Shown piece by piece: positions 35,228 through 44,207 of a stretch of DNA of 49,811 nt; positions within the stretch are counted from its first letter, which is position 1, and every line of letters begins with the position of its first letter. The notes under the pieces were generated by a model. That model worked only from the letters and a program-made list of their open reading frames with translations, was not told the DNA's origin and did not search any database. The stretch is taken from NCBI GenBank assembly GCA_018711005.1, contig DVIT01000046.1, forward strand, positions 1-49,811, given 5' to 3'. This DNA is from Candidatus Scybalocola faecigallinarum (lineage in GTDB: Bacteria; Bacillota; Clostridia; Lachnospirales; Lachnospiraceae). The translations under genes and the position numbers were made by a program.

Positions 35228-36298
35228 ATGGAAGATATTAGGATTGGGATTATCGGACATGGATTTATGGGGCATGAGCATGAAAAAATGTTGACAAAGA
35301 TGGAAGGAATCCGTCTTATGGGCTTTTCAGATATTGATCCTAAGCAGCTTGAGGATGTTCAGGAAGGGTTAAAGCGGTACGCTTCCAATGAAGAATTAAT
35401 CCATGATCCCCAGGTGGATGTGGTTCTTATTGCGGCAAATAACAACCAGCATCATGATCTGGTGCTCCAGGCTGCCCGGGCAGGCAAGGATATTATTTGT
35501 GAGAAGCCGGTAGCCATGAGTCTTAAAGAGCTGGATGAGATGGTTCGGGTGACAAAAGAATGTGGCGTTAAGTTTACGGTCCATCACCAGCGCCGGTTTG
35601 ACCCGGATTTTCGGACAGCTAAGGCAGTGTATGATTCCGGGACTCTTGGCGATATATATACGATTAAAAGCAGCCTTTACGGCTTTAACGGAAATATGCA
35701 TGACTGGCATGTATATATTGCCGAGGGCGGCGGAATGCTTTATGACTGGGGCGTTCATCTGCTGGATCAGATGCTTTGGATGATGCCTGGAGCAAAGATC
35801 AAAAGTGTATTTGCAGACATCCGCAATGTGATCAACTTTGAAGTGGACGACTATTTTAAGATCCTTATGCGGTTTGATAATAATATTACCGCTGAAGTAG
35901 AGCTGGGAACGTATTATCTGACAGATAAAATGAATGATAAGTGGTTTGAACGTCATTGGTTTCTGGGAGGAAATAAAGGAAGCGCCTATGTAGACGGCTT
36001 TGAACCGGAAGGAAAAATCGTACGTACTGCCGGACTGCTCCAAAATGTAGGCGGACGGCGCACCATGACTGCAGCAGGCCCTACGCGCTCCTTCGGGCCG
36101 CCGCCAGAAGGAAAGATTCTTACAGAAACTTTACCTCAGGTTAATACCTGCCATGAGAACTATTTTGAAAATTATATTCATGCTTACCATGGACAGGAAG
36201 AGTTTCTTGTAAAAATCCCTGAAACCAGGCGCGTCCTGGCTTTGATGGATGCAGTAAGGGAATCGGGACGGACAGGAAAGTCGATAGATTTCGAATAA
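35228..36298 (+). CDS. Second Gfo/Idh/MocA dehydrogenase
   Basis: 356 residues with the Rossmann start IGIIGHGFMGHEHEKML, the EKPVA motif (about 94-98) and the DWGVHLLDQ active-site block with its histidine. It is only distantly similar to the first dehydrogenase of the operon, so the two probably act on different substrates. One plausible role is reduction of the 3-keto sugar released by the lyase, returning the cofactor consumed in the first step; this is inferred from context. AAAGGAGG precedes the ATG. Confidence 0.85.
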   Translation: MEDIRIGIIGHGFMGHEHEKMLTKMEGIRLMGFSDIDPKQLEDVQEGLKRYASNEELIHDPQVDVVLIAANNNQHHDLVLQAARAGKDIICEKPVAMSLKELDEMVRVTKECGVKFTVHHQRRFDPDFRTAKAVYDSGTLGDIYTIKSSLYGFNGNMHDWHVYIAEGGGMLYDWGVHLLDQMLWMMPGAKIKSVFADIRNVINFEVDDYFKILMRFDNNITAEVELGTYYLTDKMNDKWFERHWFLGGNKGSAYVDGFEPEGKIVRTAGLLQNVGGRRTMTAAGPTRSFGPPPEGKILTETLPQVNTCHENYFENYIHAYHGQEEFLVKIPETRRVLALMDAVRESGRTGKSIDFE

Positions 36299-36330
36299 GA
36301 GATCTTTTTATAAAAATTGCCATAAATGAT

Positions 36331-36380
36331 AAAAAAGACGATGGAACGAAAGTGCTTTGGTTTCATCGTCTTTTTCTTTT
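36331..36380. terminator. Bidirectional terminator
   Basis: AAAGACGATG and CATCGTCTTT pair across a 20-base loop, with A runs before and T runs after. It lies between the convergent dehydrogenase and AraC-GH39 genes. Confidence 0.85.
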
Positions 36381-36467
36381 AAATCCGGGGATCTGTCGGC
36401 GCTATGCAGCAGTACGGGGCGCCGTTTCCCGGATAATGGTCAGGAAATAGTGAAAACAACAGCAGTA

Positions 36468-38954
36468 TTAGAAAAATTCCACAATGATAAAGCGAAATTC
36501 CAAAGGCTGTAAAAGTATTTTCAGGTTTAATGTCTGATTTTCAATGTTTTCATTGTGAATAAGCATCCCGGGGGCGGAAAGCTCTTTTAATATTTTTTCA
36601 TCCTCCGGCATAAGCTGATTCGGGGCGCCTATGGCGACCCACTGATCAAAACATGAACCGTGTTCGCGGTTAATATAATATTCCCCAATGCGGGCACAGT
36701 TTCCAGGGACGTTTTTTAAAGTCAGATGATATTCCATGGGATTAAGCATCGTAAAAGGGGTATAACGGTTCGTTATAGACATATCAAAAAGCTCTCCGCT
36801 GGCAAAAAGCCTGCTGTAATGTTCATAGTTGTAAAGAGCAATCTGTATTTTTCCCGGGCTTTTCGTAATAAACCAGCCTTTGCCTTTTCCGATACATTCA
36901 TTGCCAAGTTTTGATAAGTACCGAAATACATAGTAAGGCGGTTTGGGAATACCGTTCATGGTAAAAAGGCCAAGTCCCCCGTGAAAAAGTGTATTGGGAA
37001 TTTGCTGTTCGTGAATATAGTCTGTTAAAACCCAGTATCCGAAGGATTGAATCCGGTCATAATTTTCCAAAAGGTTTTTAGCAATATAACAGGACTTAAA
37101 ACATGTATCATTAATTAAGTTTCTGTGGCTTACGGTTAAGTTCCATTCTGTCAGGTAGACTGGAAGCTCCCGGCCCACATAGGAGGTCAGCTCATTGTAT
37201 AAAGTATCCAGATAAAGGCTGAAGGAATTTTCATTAGTGTTGAGTACATTAGCGAGCCTCTCCTCGGATATGGAAGTTTGATTCAGAAGATCAATACTGT
37301 CATCATAGTAATGGATATTTAAAAAATCCGGTACACAGTCATTTTCTACGCAAAAGCGGAAAAACTGCATATCCCAGTTCCGGGCGATTTCTGAGATTAA
37401 AAGCAGAGAGGGCGTTCCAAAAACAAAGCCCGGGTCAATGGATTTTACAGTATCATATGTATTTTTATAAAGGCTGAAAAAGTCGTTAATATTTTCAAAC
37501 CCAAACATGCTGGTGGAAGTATCCGGCTCATTCCATACGCAAAAAAGCCAGGTGCGCACTTGCTCCAGAGAATATCTGTGGATAAAGTGAAGAATAAGCT
37601 CCCGGATAAGATCATTCCAGCGCTCGACATTATTGGGCGGACTAACATTATATTCAATATAAAAATTTGTTTTATTAGGAATAGAAGCGAGCTGCTTAGG
37701 CATAAAAGATAGCTGGAGCAAAGGCTTTAATCCTATTTCTATAAGAAAATCCATGACTTTATCCACAAGGGTAAAGCTTAAAGACAGGGTTTTGTCTGCG
37801 TTTTCGTGATAAAGCATCATATCATCACAAAGAATACCGTGAAATTTAATATATTTAAAACCGATTTCCTTCTGGAGCTTGCGCAGCATGTTTTGGATTT
37901 GTCCGTTAAGCAGATCACTGGCAGTGCCCACACAGCACATTGTATGAAAGTTGTGGCTCAGACGGATGCCGTTTTCTGTATAATCGGCAATAGCGTAAGA
38001 TTGGGCAACATGCTTTACCAGATGTGCCTGGCCGACGTTTTCATTTTCATAAATCGAAAGATACTTTGCTAAACTGGACAAGGAAGAAAATGAAGAAACA
38101 GAAAAATAGTTTACCCCGTTGGCAGGAAGGATTTCTTTATTTAATAGAGCGTTATTTTTTCGGTAGGCGCTGGGAATCTCATGATAGCGTTTTTTAAATA
38201 AGGCGACAAAGGCCCGGACGTCGGAAAATCCATTATTAAGGGCAATATCGGCGATGGCGGCGTCGCTGGTTACAAGTTCATTAACGGCATATTCCATACG
38301 GATATTATTGACATATTCAGTAAAACTCATGCCAAAATGCTGGGTAAAAAACCGGGACAAGTAAGCAGGGGATAGATGTTCGCTTTCGGCCAACTGAGCC
38401 AGGGTAATCCCTGAACGGAAGTTTTTTTGGATATAATGGGTAATGCTCCTTAACCGCTGGAGATGCTTTTGGGATTTCTGCTGGACAGAATCCGGCTTCC
38501 CCAAAAAGTTAGTTGCTAATTCGTCTAAAATCATGGACAGCAAAGAGAGCGTGGCAAGTTTTACGTTTTTGGCGGACTGGGCTTTAATTAACTTAGCAAG
38601 AAGATACCGCAAATAGTCATATTTTTCCGTGTGTTTTTGACCTGCAGAACAGCAATCAAAGTACAGGTTCCCGTATTCTTCAAAATAAGGCAGCTTTGTT
38701 AAATTCATTTGAAATAAAGCCAGCTCACAGGACGAGGCGTATAATTCATGGAGCGCGTTGCTGTTAATGAGCAAAAGGTCATCTGGCAAAAGATGAAAAG
38801 ACCGGTCATCCACAATAATATCTGCTTCTCCGGAGAGAATAAATAAAATTTCTATGCTTGTGTGCCAGTGTTTTCCAATAGAGCCGATTTCCTGAAAGAA
38901 AAAGCGAATCGGCAGTTCGGATGAAAATGAAATAATTTCATGAATATTCTCCAT
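36468..38954 (-). CDS. AraC-family regulator fused to a GH39-like domain
   Basis: 828 residues in three parts: an AraC cupin sensor (about 1-145, HWHTSIEILFILSGEADI), an AraC double helix-turn-helix (about 165-265, GITLAQLAESEHLSPAYLSRFF), and a GH39-type barrel (about 300-828). The last keeps the acid/base motif NEP (Glu476) and the nucleophile motif TEWN (Glu603), so it may still bind or cleave a glycoside. Such fusions are seen in Lachnospiraceae and are thought to sense sugars. It has no signal peptide, as expected for a cytoplasmic regulator. Divergent to the sugar ABC operon, it probably controls that operon and perhaps the dehydrogenase operon. Confidence 0.88.
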   Translation of the reverse strand: MENIHEIISFSSELPIRFFFQEIGSIGKHWHTSIEILFILSGEADIIVDDRSFHLLPDDLLLINSNALHELYASSCELALFQMNLTKLPYFEEYGNLYFDCCSAGQKHTEKYDYLRYLLAKLIKAQSAKNVKLATLSLLSMILDELATNFLGKPDSVQQKSQKHLQRLRSITHYIQKNFRSGITLAQLAESEHLSPAYLSRFFTQHFGMSFTEYVNNIRMEYAVNELVTSDAAIADIALNNGFSDVRAFVALFKKRYHEIPSAYRKNNALLNKEILPANGVNYFSVSSFSSLSSLAKYLSIYENENVGQAHLVKHVAQSYAIADYTENGIRLSHNFHTMCCVGTASDLLNGQIQNMLRKLQKEIGFKYIKFHGILCDDMMLYHENADKTLSLSFTLVDKVMDFLIEIGLKPLLQLSFMPKQLASIPNKTNFYIEYNVSPPNNVERWNDLIRELILHFIHRYSLEQVRTWLFCVWNEPDTSTSMFGFENINDFFSLYKNTYDTVKSIDPGFVFGTPSLLLISEIARNWDMQFFRFCVENDCVPDFLNIHYYDDSIDLLNQTSISEERLANVLNTNENSFSLYLDTLYNELTSYVGRELPVYLTEWNLTVSHRNLINDTCFKSCYIAKNLLENYDRIQSFGYWVLTDYIHEQQIPNTLFHGGLGLFTMNGIPKPPYYVFRYLSKLGNECIGKGKGWFITKSPGKIQIALYNYEHYSRLFASGELFDMSITNRYTPFTMLNPMEYHLTLKNVPGNCARIGEYYINREHGSCFDQWVAIGAPNQLMPEDEKILKELSAPGMLIHNENIENQTLNLKILLQPLEFRFIIVEFF

Positions 38955-39024
38955 AGTATCCCCCTAAAATTCTTTTGGTTTCAGTATAAAATACTCCAGG
39001 AATGTGTTCAAGGAATATTTAAAA

Positions 39025-39117
39025 AATGTCATAAAAAAGATTAAAATCCCATAAAAAGATGCATTATGCAAGATATATATTCACAATGTCATTAACAATA
39101 CTCAATTTGATGACATT
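39025..39117. promoter_or_regulatory. Three AATGTCAT boxes, candidate AraC-GH39 operator
   Basis: AATGTCAT occurs at 39025-39032 and 39085-39092 in the plus direction and at 39110-39117 inverted. Extended copies read AATGTCATNAA. The last two form an inverted pair with centres 25 bp apart; the first two are 60 bp apart. They lie in the 351-bp gap between the regulator and the transporter it probably controls. No gene is seen in the gap. Confidence 0.55.
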
Positions 39118-39305
39118 TACCGGATTCGTCATTTTGCTGTAAATAAAATAGATAAAAACATGATGTTTATTCGTTTAATATTGACGTTTTAACAATAAAA
39201 TCTTGGTGATACAATACAAAAAAGAGCAAATAGCACAAAATACTAAAGAGCAATACATAAAAAATGCTGTAAACTCTTTTAAATTTATAGAGAAGGGATG
39301 GTAAG

Positions 39306-40808
39306 GTGGAAGAAATTTTGTTGGAAATCAAACATATGAATAAAAAGTTTGGTTCCATTGTTGCATTAAAAGATGTGGATCTCACTATCCGCCGGGGGCA
39401 GATCCACGGACTGATTGGTGAAAATGGCAGCGGAAAATCAACGATTACGTCCATTGCTGCAGGGATGCAGCAGGCCACATCGGGAGAAATTTTCTATAAG
39501 GGTAAGCCCTGGAAGCCAACTTCCATGGTGGAAGCCCAAAGGCATGGCATATCCATGATCCTCCAGGAAGCCAACACGATTGAGGGGTGTACGGTAGCGG
39601 AAAATCTTTTTGCCGGTCAGGAAGACCAGTTTTCTACATTGGGTTTTTTTAACACAAAGAAGCTTAATAAAGCGGCGGATGACCTGCTGAAAAAGTTTGG
39701 GCTGGATTTTATTAAGGGGAAAGACATTATTACAAAATATGGGTTTGAAGAACGCAAGCTCATTGAAATTGTCCGTGCCGTGACGGATGAAACAGAAATT
39801 CTGGTGGTTGATGAAACATCAACGGCTTTGTCTTTTGACGGGCGAAAAATTTTATACAAGCTTATGGATCAAATGGTTGCCAAAAATAAAGCTGTCATTT
39901 TTATTTCCCACGATTTAGATGAAATTATGGAACACTGCACAATCCTTACCGTACTTCGGGATGGAGAAATACGCGGGGAGATTAGCAAAGAAGAAATGAA
40001 CCAGCCGGGAAGTATCCGAAAGATTCGTGAGTTGATGGTTGGACGGGATATTGGGGATCAGTTTTACCGGAGCGATTATGATGTGTCTCATGGAAAGGAT
40101 GTTGTTTTAGAATACAGGAATGTATCCAGCAATAACATTAAGGACTTTTCACTTAAGCTTCATAAAGGGGAAATTATAGGTATTGGAGGCCTTTCCGGCT
40201 GCGGGATGCATGAGATCGGAAGAATGGCTTTTGGACTGGAGCATATTGACAAGGGCAGTGTGGTTTGCGGGGAAAAAGCGGTAGAAACACCGACTCAAGC
40301 CGTCCATTTGGGAATCGGCTATATTTCTAAAAACCGTGACCAGGAAGCCCTGATTCTTAATGGCTCCATTAATGTAAATATTGAACTGCCGTCTTTGTCC
40401 AGCCTGCAAAAACATAGCTTTGTATCACCCAAAAAGGCGCGGGATCTGGTCAACGAAGAGATCAGTCTTATGGAGATCAAGTGTGAAAGCGGAAATCAGT
40501 GGGTCAACACATTATCCGGAGGCAATAAGCAAAAAGTTTCCTTTGCTAAGTGGATCGCAAAAAAAAGCGATATTATCATCATGGACTGTCCTACCCGAGG
40601 CGTGGATATTGGCGTTAAACAGTCCATGTACCGACTGATTACGGATATGAAGCGAGAGGGCAAGGCGATTCTGATGATCAGCGAGGAAATGACGGAACTG
40701 ATCGGTATGGCGGATCAGCTTTTGATCATGAAGGATTTTAAAGTGAAAAAAACCTTTATGCGTTCCCCGGACTTAAAAGAGACAGATATTATTGAATACA
40801 TGATTTAG
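39306..40808 (+). CDS. Sugar ABC transporter ATP-binding protein (two domains)
   Basis: 500 residues with two nucleotide-binding domains, the RbsA/MglA/XylG type that powers uptake of monosaccharides. The first domain has the intact Walker A GENGSGKST. In the second the Walker A position is degenerate (GIGGLSGCGMHE), which is normal for the family, while the signature LSGGNKQK and the following Walker B IIIMDCPTRGVDIG are kept. A GTG start at 39306 follows AAGGG at eight bases. First gene of the transporter operon. Confidence 0.93.
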   Translation: MEEILLEIKHMNKKFGSIVALKDVDLTIRRGQIHGLIGENGSGKSTITSIAAGMQQATSGEIFYKGKPWKPTSMVEAQRHGISMILQEANTIEGCTVAENLFAGQEDQFSTLGFFNTKKLNKAADDLLKKFGLDFIKGKDIITKYGFEERKLIEIVRAVTDETEILVVDETSTALSFDGRKILYKLMDQMVAKNKAVIFISHDLDEIMEHCTILTVLRDGEIRGEISKEEMNQPGSIRKIRELMVGRDIGDQFYRSDYDVSHGKDVVLEYRNVSSNNIKDFSLKLHKGEIIGIGGLSGCGMHEIGRMAFGLEHIDKGSVVCGEKAVETPTQAVHLGIGYISKNRDQEALILNGSINVNIELPSLSSLQKHSFVSPKKARDLVNEEISLMEIKCESGNQWVNTLSGGNKQKVSFAKWIAKKSDIIIMDCPTRGVDIGVKQSMYRLITDMKREGKAILMISEEMTELIGMADQLLIMKDFKVKKTFMRSPDLKETDIIEYMI

Positions 40809-40819
40809 GAGGGTTGGCT

Positions 40820-41779
40820 ATGGGTAAAGGATTAAATAAGACATGGCTTAAAGCCCACCTGGGAAGTCTGCTCAGTTACGGCGGGCTTGTGCTGTGCATC
40901 ATCGTATTTTCAATTTTAAGTCAAGGCGGTTTGTGGAGCGCCTATAACATCCGCATTTTATTCCAGGGCGTATGTGTGTACGCCATCGTATCCATGGGCG
41001 CGGTGTTTATTTACTCTATGGGATACATGGACATAAGCGTTGGCGCTCAGATTGGCGTGTACTGCCTGCTGTGTATCCTTATCTCTAACGCTACCGGCTC
41101 CCTGCTTTTAGGATTCCTTTCAATCCTTTGCATAGCCTTAGTGTGCGGGCTGATCAATGGATATGTGGCAGTAATGCTTGGGCTTCCTTCCATTGTAACA
41201 TCGATTTTCCTTAATTCTATCTTCGGCGGTGTCCAAATGCTGATCATGGAGTGGCAGGGAACCAACAGTATCAGCATTGAAGCAGATATGTCCATGTTTA
41301 AGGGAACCGGCTCCATGGTTGCGGCAATCGTAGTGATCGCTGCGATTTCTGTTTACCTGTACAAATTTACCCCTTTAGGGAAATATGTCCAGGGCATCGG
41401 GGCAAATGAAACAGCTACAAAGCTATGCGGTGTCAGTACCACCAAATGGAAGGTGATTGCATACGCGTTTTTCGGCCTTTGTATCGCGGTTGGCGCTCTG
41501 TTTTTAACTGCCCGGACCGGAGCCGCCGGGAAGGGCACAGGAACCGGGTACGCTATGGATATTATGGTAGCCCTGCTCTTAGGGGGAATGCCATTGTCCG
41601 GCGGTATGCGATCAAAAGTGAGCAGCGCGCTGATCGGATCATTTACCTATGTTATTTTAACCAATGGATTGACTTTGGCCGGGGTGGAAACATCCTATAT
41701 GTATGTGATTAAGGCAGTGATTTTCCTGGCAATTATTGTAATTACATGCAGAAAGAAAGATGGAATTTTGCCAAGATAA
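40820..41779 (+). CDS. Sugar ABC transporter permease, RbsC type (first of two)
   Basis: 319 residues with eight or more membrane helices of the BPD_transp_2 family. The coupling region reads YVQGIGANETATKLCGVSTTKWK, the usual GxNxxAAxxxGI-type sequence that contacts the ATPase. ATG 40820 follows AGGAGG at 40806-40811, and the gene begins only 11 bp after the ATPase stop. It probably pairs with the second permease downstream as a heterodimer. Confidence 0.9.
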   Translation: MGKGLNKTWLKAHLGSLLSYGGLVLCIIVFSILSQGGLWSAYNIRILFQGVCVYAIVSMGAVFIYSMGYMDISVGAQIGVYCLLCILISNATGSLLLGFLSILCIALVCGLINGYVAVMLGLPSIVTSIFLNSIFGGVQMLIMEWQGTNSISIEADMSMFKGTGSMVAAIVVIAAISVYLYKFTPLGKYVQGIGANETATKLCGVSTTKWKVIAYAFFGLCIAVGALFLTARTGAAGKGTGTGYAMDIMVALLLGGMPLSGGMRSKVSSALIGSFTYVILTNGLTLAGVETSYMYVIKAVIFLAIIVITCRKKDGILPR

Positions 41780-41885
41780 ATATTGGAATAAGTTTTGGGG
41801 ACGTTTGTGGATGAATAAGGAAGATTAAAAAAGAAAAGACAGCGCCGTTTTTTCGGACGCCTAATGATTTTAGGAGGTAAATCTT

Positions 41886-43136
41886 ATGAAATTAAAAAAA
41901 CTTTTAGCAGCAGCTTTAGCAGGAGTTATGGTTGTAGGTTCTTTTGCCGGATGCAGCAATTCCGGAGACAATGGGGATGATAATGGCGATACAAGTGCAG
42001 CTCAGACAGAGGGCGCCGGTGGTGATGAAACTGCAGACGCTTCCGGAGACGGAGAAGAAGCGGTAAGTGCAGAAATTGTAGACCATAAGATCGGTATTGG
42101 TTTATACACAGATTCCGGAAAATCCGTGGAAGCTTTAAAAGCATTTCTTGATGGGATTTCAGAAACCATTGGCTGTGAATTTGTTTATACCACATTAAGT
42201 ACATACGATGAGGCAACCAATATTTCTTCCATCCAAAACCTGATTTCTTCCGGATGCGAAGGCATTATTCTGACAGCCGATATGGGAACCCAGGCCATTG
42301 TGGAAGAGTGTGAGGCTGCAGGCGTTTATATGGCAGGTTATCTGTGCGATTACTATACAAGCTATACGACCGCTTATGACGAAGTATTTGGCAATGACTA
42401 TTTCCTTGGAACGGTTTGCGATGGACGTTCGGATAACAGCGAATATGGCACATTAGTTGCAGAAAAAGTGATTGAAGGCGGCTATAAGAATGTGGGCGTT
42501 ATTACTTTCCCTGCATACGCTTATCCAAAACAGGCGGATATTGACGCTAAGTTTAGGGAAAGAATCCAGGAATACAACGAAACTGCCGATGAAGCCGACC
42601 AGATTACCCTTGTTGATACGATTGAGCTGAACTTTACAGCCCTTGAAGATACTTACTTAAGTGAAAATCCGGATCTCGACTGTATCTTCTCTGTTGCTGC
42701 CGGCGCTGGGAACGTTTACCCGGTTTTAGTTGCCAATGGCAAGACAGATATTAAACTGTTTACTACAGGCTTTGAGGGAACCGATGACGCGGACAATTTT
42801 GGTTCAAAGGGCAATCAGTGCTACCAGGGCGTTATGTTCTCCACACCGGAAGCCATTGTTTATCCTCTGTGCCTGATCATTGATAAATTAAACGGAACAA
42901 CCTACAGCGATCTGCCGGAAGAACCGGAAGTGACCGACTGCTCACCGATGATCGTTTTAAGCGATGAAGATATGGACAAAGTCATTAACGGCGCGATTTA
43001 CTATTCTGCGGATTATGCTGATGCTTTCCTGACCGGTGAAGATGTTGTTAATCTTTGCGCATCTTATAATCCGGACGCAACCTATGCGAACCTGGTGGAT
43101 ACAGTAAACCATATGGGTGTCGAAGATCTTCAGTAA
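41886..43136 (+). CDS. Sugar-binding lipoprotein of the ABC transporter
   Basis: 416 residues. The lipoprotein signal ends in SFAGC (Cys22), followed by a long Gly/Asp/Glu/Ser-rich linker (about 24-60) that tethers the domain above the wall. The ligand domain is a type I periplasmic-binding (RbsB-like) fold: KIGIGLYTDSGKSVEALKAF, SIQNLISSGCEGIILTADMG, and YKNVGVITFPAY. The ligand is unknown; neighbours suggest a plant glycoside or oligosaccharide. AGGAGGTAAATCTT precedes the ATG. Confidence 0.9.
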   Translation: MKLKKLLAAALAGVMVVGSFAGCSNSGDNGDDNGDTSAAQTEGAGGDETADASGDGEEAVSAEIVDHKIGIGLYTDSGKSVEALKAFLDGISETIGCEFVYTTLSTYDEATNISSIQNLISSGCEGIILTADMGTQAIVEECEAAGVYMAGYLCDYYTSYTTAYDEVFGNDYFLGTVCDGRSDNSEYGTLVAEKVIEGGYKNVGVITFPAYAYPKQADIDAKFRERIQEYNETADEADQITLVDTIELNFTALEDTYLSENPDLDCIFSVAAGAGNVYPVLVANGKTDIKLFTTGFEGTDDADNFGSKGNQCYQGVMFSTPEAIVYPLCLIIDKLNGTTYSDLPEEPEVTDCSPMIVLSDEDMDKVINGAIYYSADYADAFLTGEDVVNLCASYNPDATYANLVDTVNHMGVEDLQ

Positions 43137-43151
43137 AACACTGGTTTATGC

Positions 43152-43174
43152 CGGGCACTGTCCATCAGTGCCCG
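43152..43174 (+). other. Hairpin between binding protein and second permease
   Basis: Perfect 9-bp stem CGGGCACTG / CAGTGCCCG with a five-base loop and no T run. This is the usual position for an RNA structure that protects the binding-protein mRNA and keeps its level above that of the membrane genes. Confidence 0.7.
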
Positions 43175-43198
43175 ACGGAAATGGAGTAAAGGAAAAGA

Positions 43199-44206
43199 AT
43201 GAAAAAAAATAAGTTTTTAGATTTTATAAAAAGGTTTTTCCTGACGATTCTTTTTCCACTGGTCATTTACGTGGTGATGTACATTATTGTAAAAAGTAAG
43301 GGCGTCACTTATTTCGGACTAACGGTGGATATGTGGCGTACAGTTCTTGTGGAAACATCCATGACTTCTGTAGCAGCCCTTGCCATCTGGACACAGATCA
43401 AAAACGGCCGTTTTGATTTTTCCGGAGGAGCGACCATGGTGCTGGCGGCGATTCTTGCAGGTAATCTGGCCATTGATTTTAAATTAAGCCCAGTCATTTA
43501 CCTGATCCTTTGCATTGTCTTTGGCGCAGCTTTAAGTACATTTACAGGCTTGATCTATATTTGCGGGCGGCTGCCGATCATGATCTGTACGATTGGCGCA
43601 GCTCTTTTGTATGAATCCATCACTTACCTTGTGTATGACGCGGAAGGCCTGAACATGATGAGTAATACCCGGCTGACCATTTTTGGACGCATGCCTTATA
43701 TTCTTGTCATCCTTGGGATTGCCCTGGCTTTTTTCCTTGTATATTGTTATTTAACTGTACCGGGAAGACGGTCGAAACTTTTATCCAATAACCAGCAGGC
43801 CAGTGTGAATATTGGAATTAAGGAAAACAAAAATGTTATCCAGACATTTTTTATGTGCGGACTGCTTTTAGGATGCGCGGCAGCGATTTACGGCTCAAAT
43901 AATACGGTTGCCCCTCAATCCGGCTTATCTACAGCGGATACGCTGTTTTCCAATATTATCCCTGCGTATATGGGAATGTTTGTAGGCGCTGCCAGCGTTG
44001 ATGCCCTTGGAGTTATTTTAGCTTCCTTAGGTATGGCGATTTTAAACTACGGTTTAAGCTGCATCGGCCTGGGAGCCGGCGGCTGGCAGTCGATTATTAT
44101 TGGTACGTTTATGCTGGCTTTCTATACATTGACCGCACAGTGGCCAAGATGGAAAGAATCCTATTATCGAAGAAAACGGCTGAAAGCAGAAAGGTGTGCA
44201 TCATAA
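43199..44206 (+). CDS. Sugar ABC transporter permease (second of two)
   Basis: 335 residues, polytopic, BPD_transp_2-like. The segment NNQQASVNIGIKENKNVIQTFF is the counterpart of the coupling loop. It is clearly divergent from the first permease, so the membrane channel is probably a heterodimer rather than the homodimer typical of ribose systems. A strongly basic C-terminus (WKESYYRRKRLKAERC) follows the last helix. AAAGGAAAAGA precedes the ATG. Confidence 0.88.
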   Translation: MKKNKFLDFIKRFFLTILFPLVIYVVMYIIVKSKGVTYFGLTVDMWRTVLVETSMTSVAALAIWTQIKNGRFDFSGGATMVLAAILAGNLAIDFKLSPVIYLILCIVFGAALSTFTGLIYICGRLPIMICTIGAALLYESITYLVYDAEGLNMMSNTRLTIFGRMPYILVILGIALAFFLVYCYLTVPGRRSKLLSNNQQASVNIGIKENKNVIQTFFMCGLLLGCAAAIYGSNNTVAPQSGLSTADTLFSNIIPAYMGMFVGAASVDALGVILASLGMAILNYGLSCIGLGAGGWQSIIIGTFMLAFYTLTAQWPRWKESYYRRKRLKAERCAS

Positions 44207-44207
44207 A

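Noticed and set aside
31582-36298. Inositol catabolism operon
   Set aside because: Two Gfo/Idh/MocA enzymes and an isomerase-like barrel suggest it, but iolC, iolD and iolB types are absent and the small beta protein points to glycoside cleavage.
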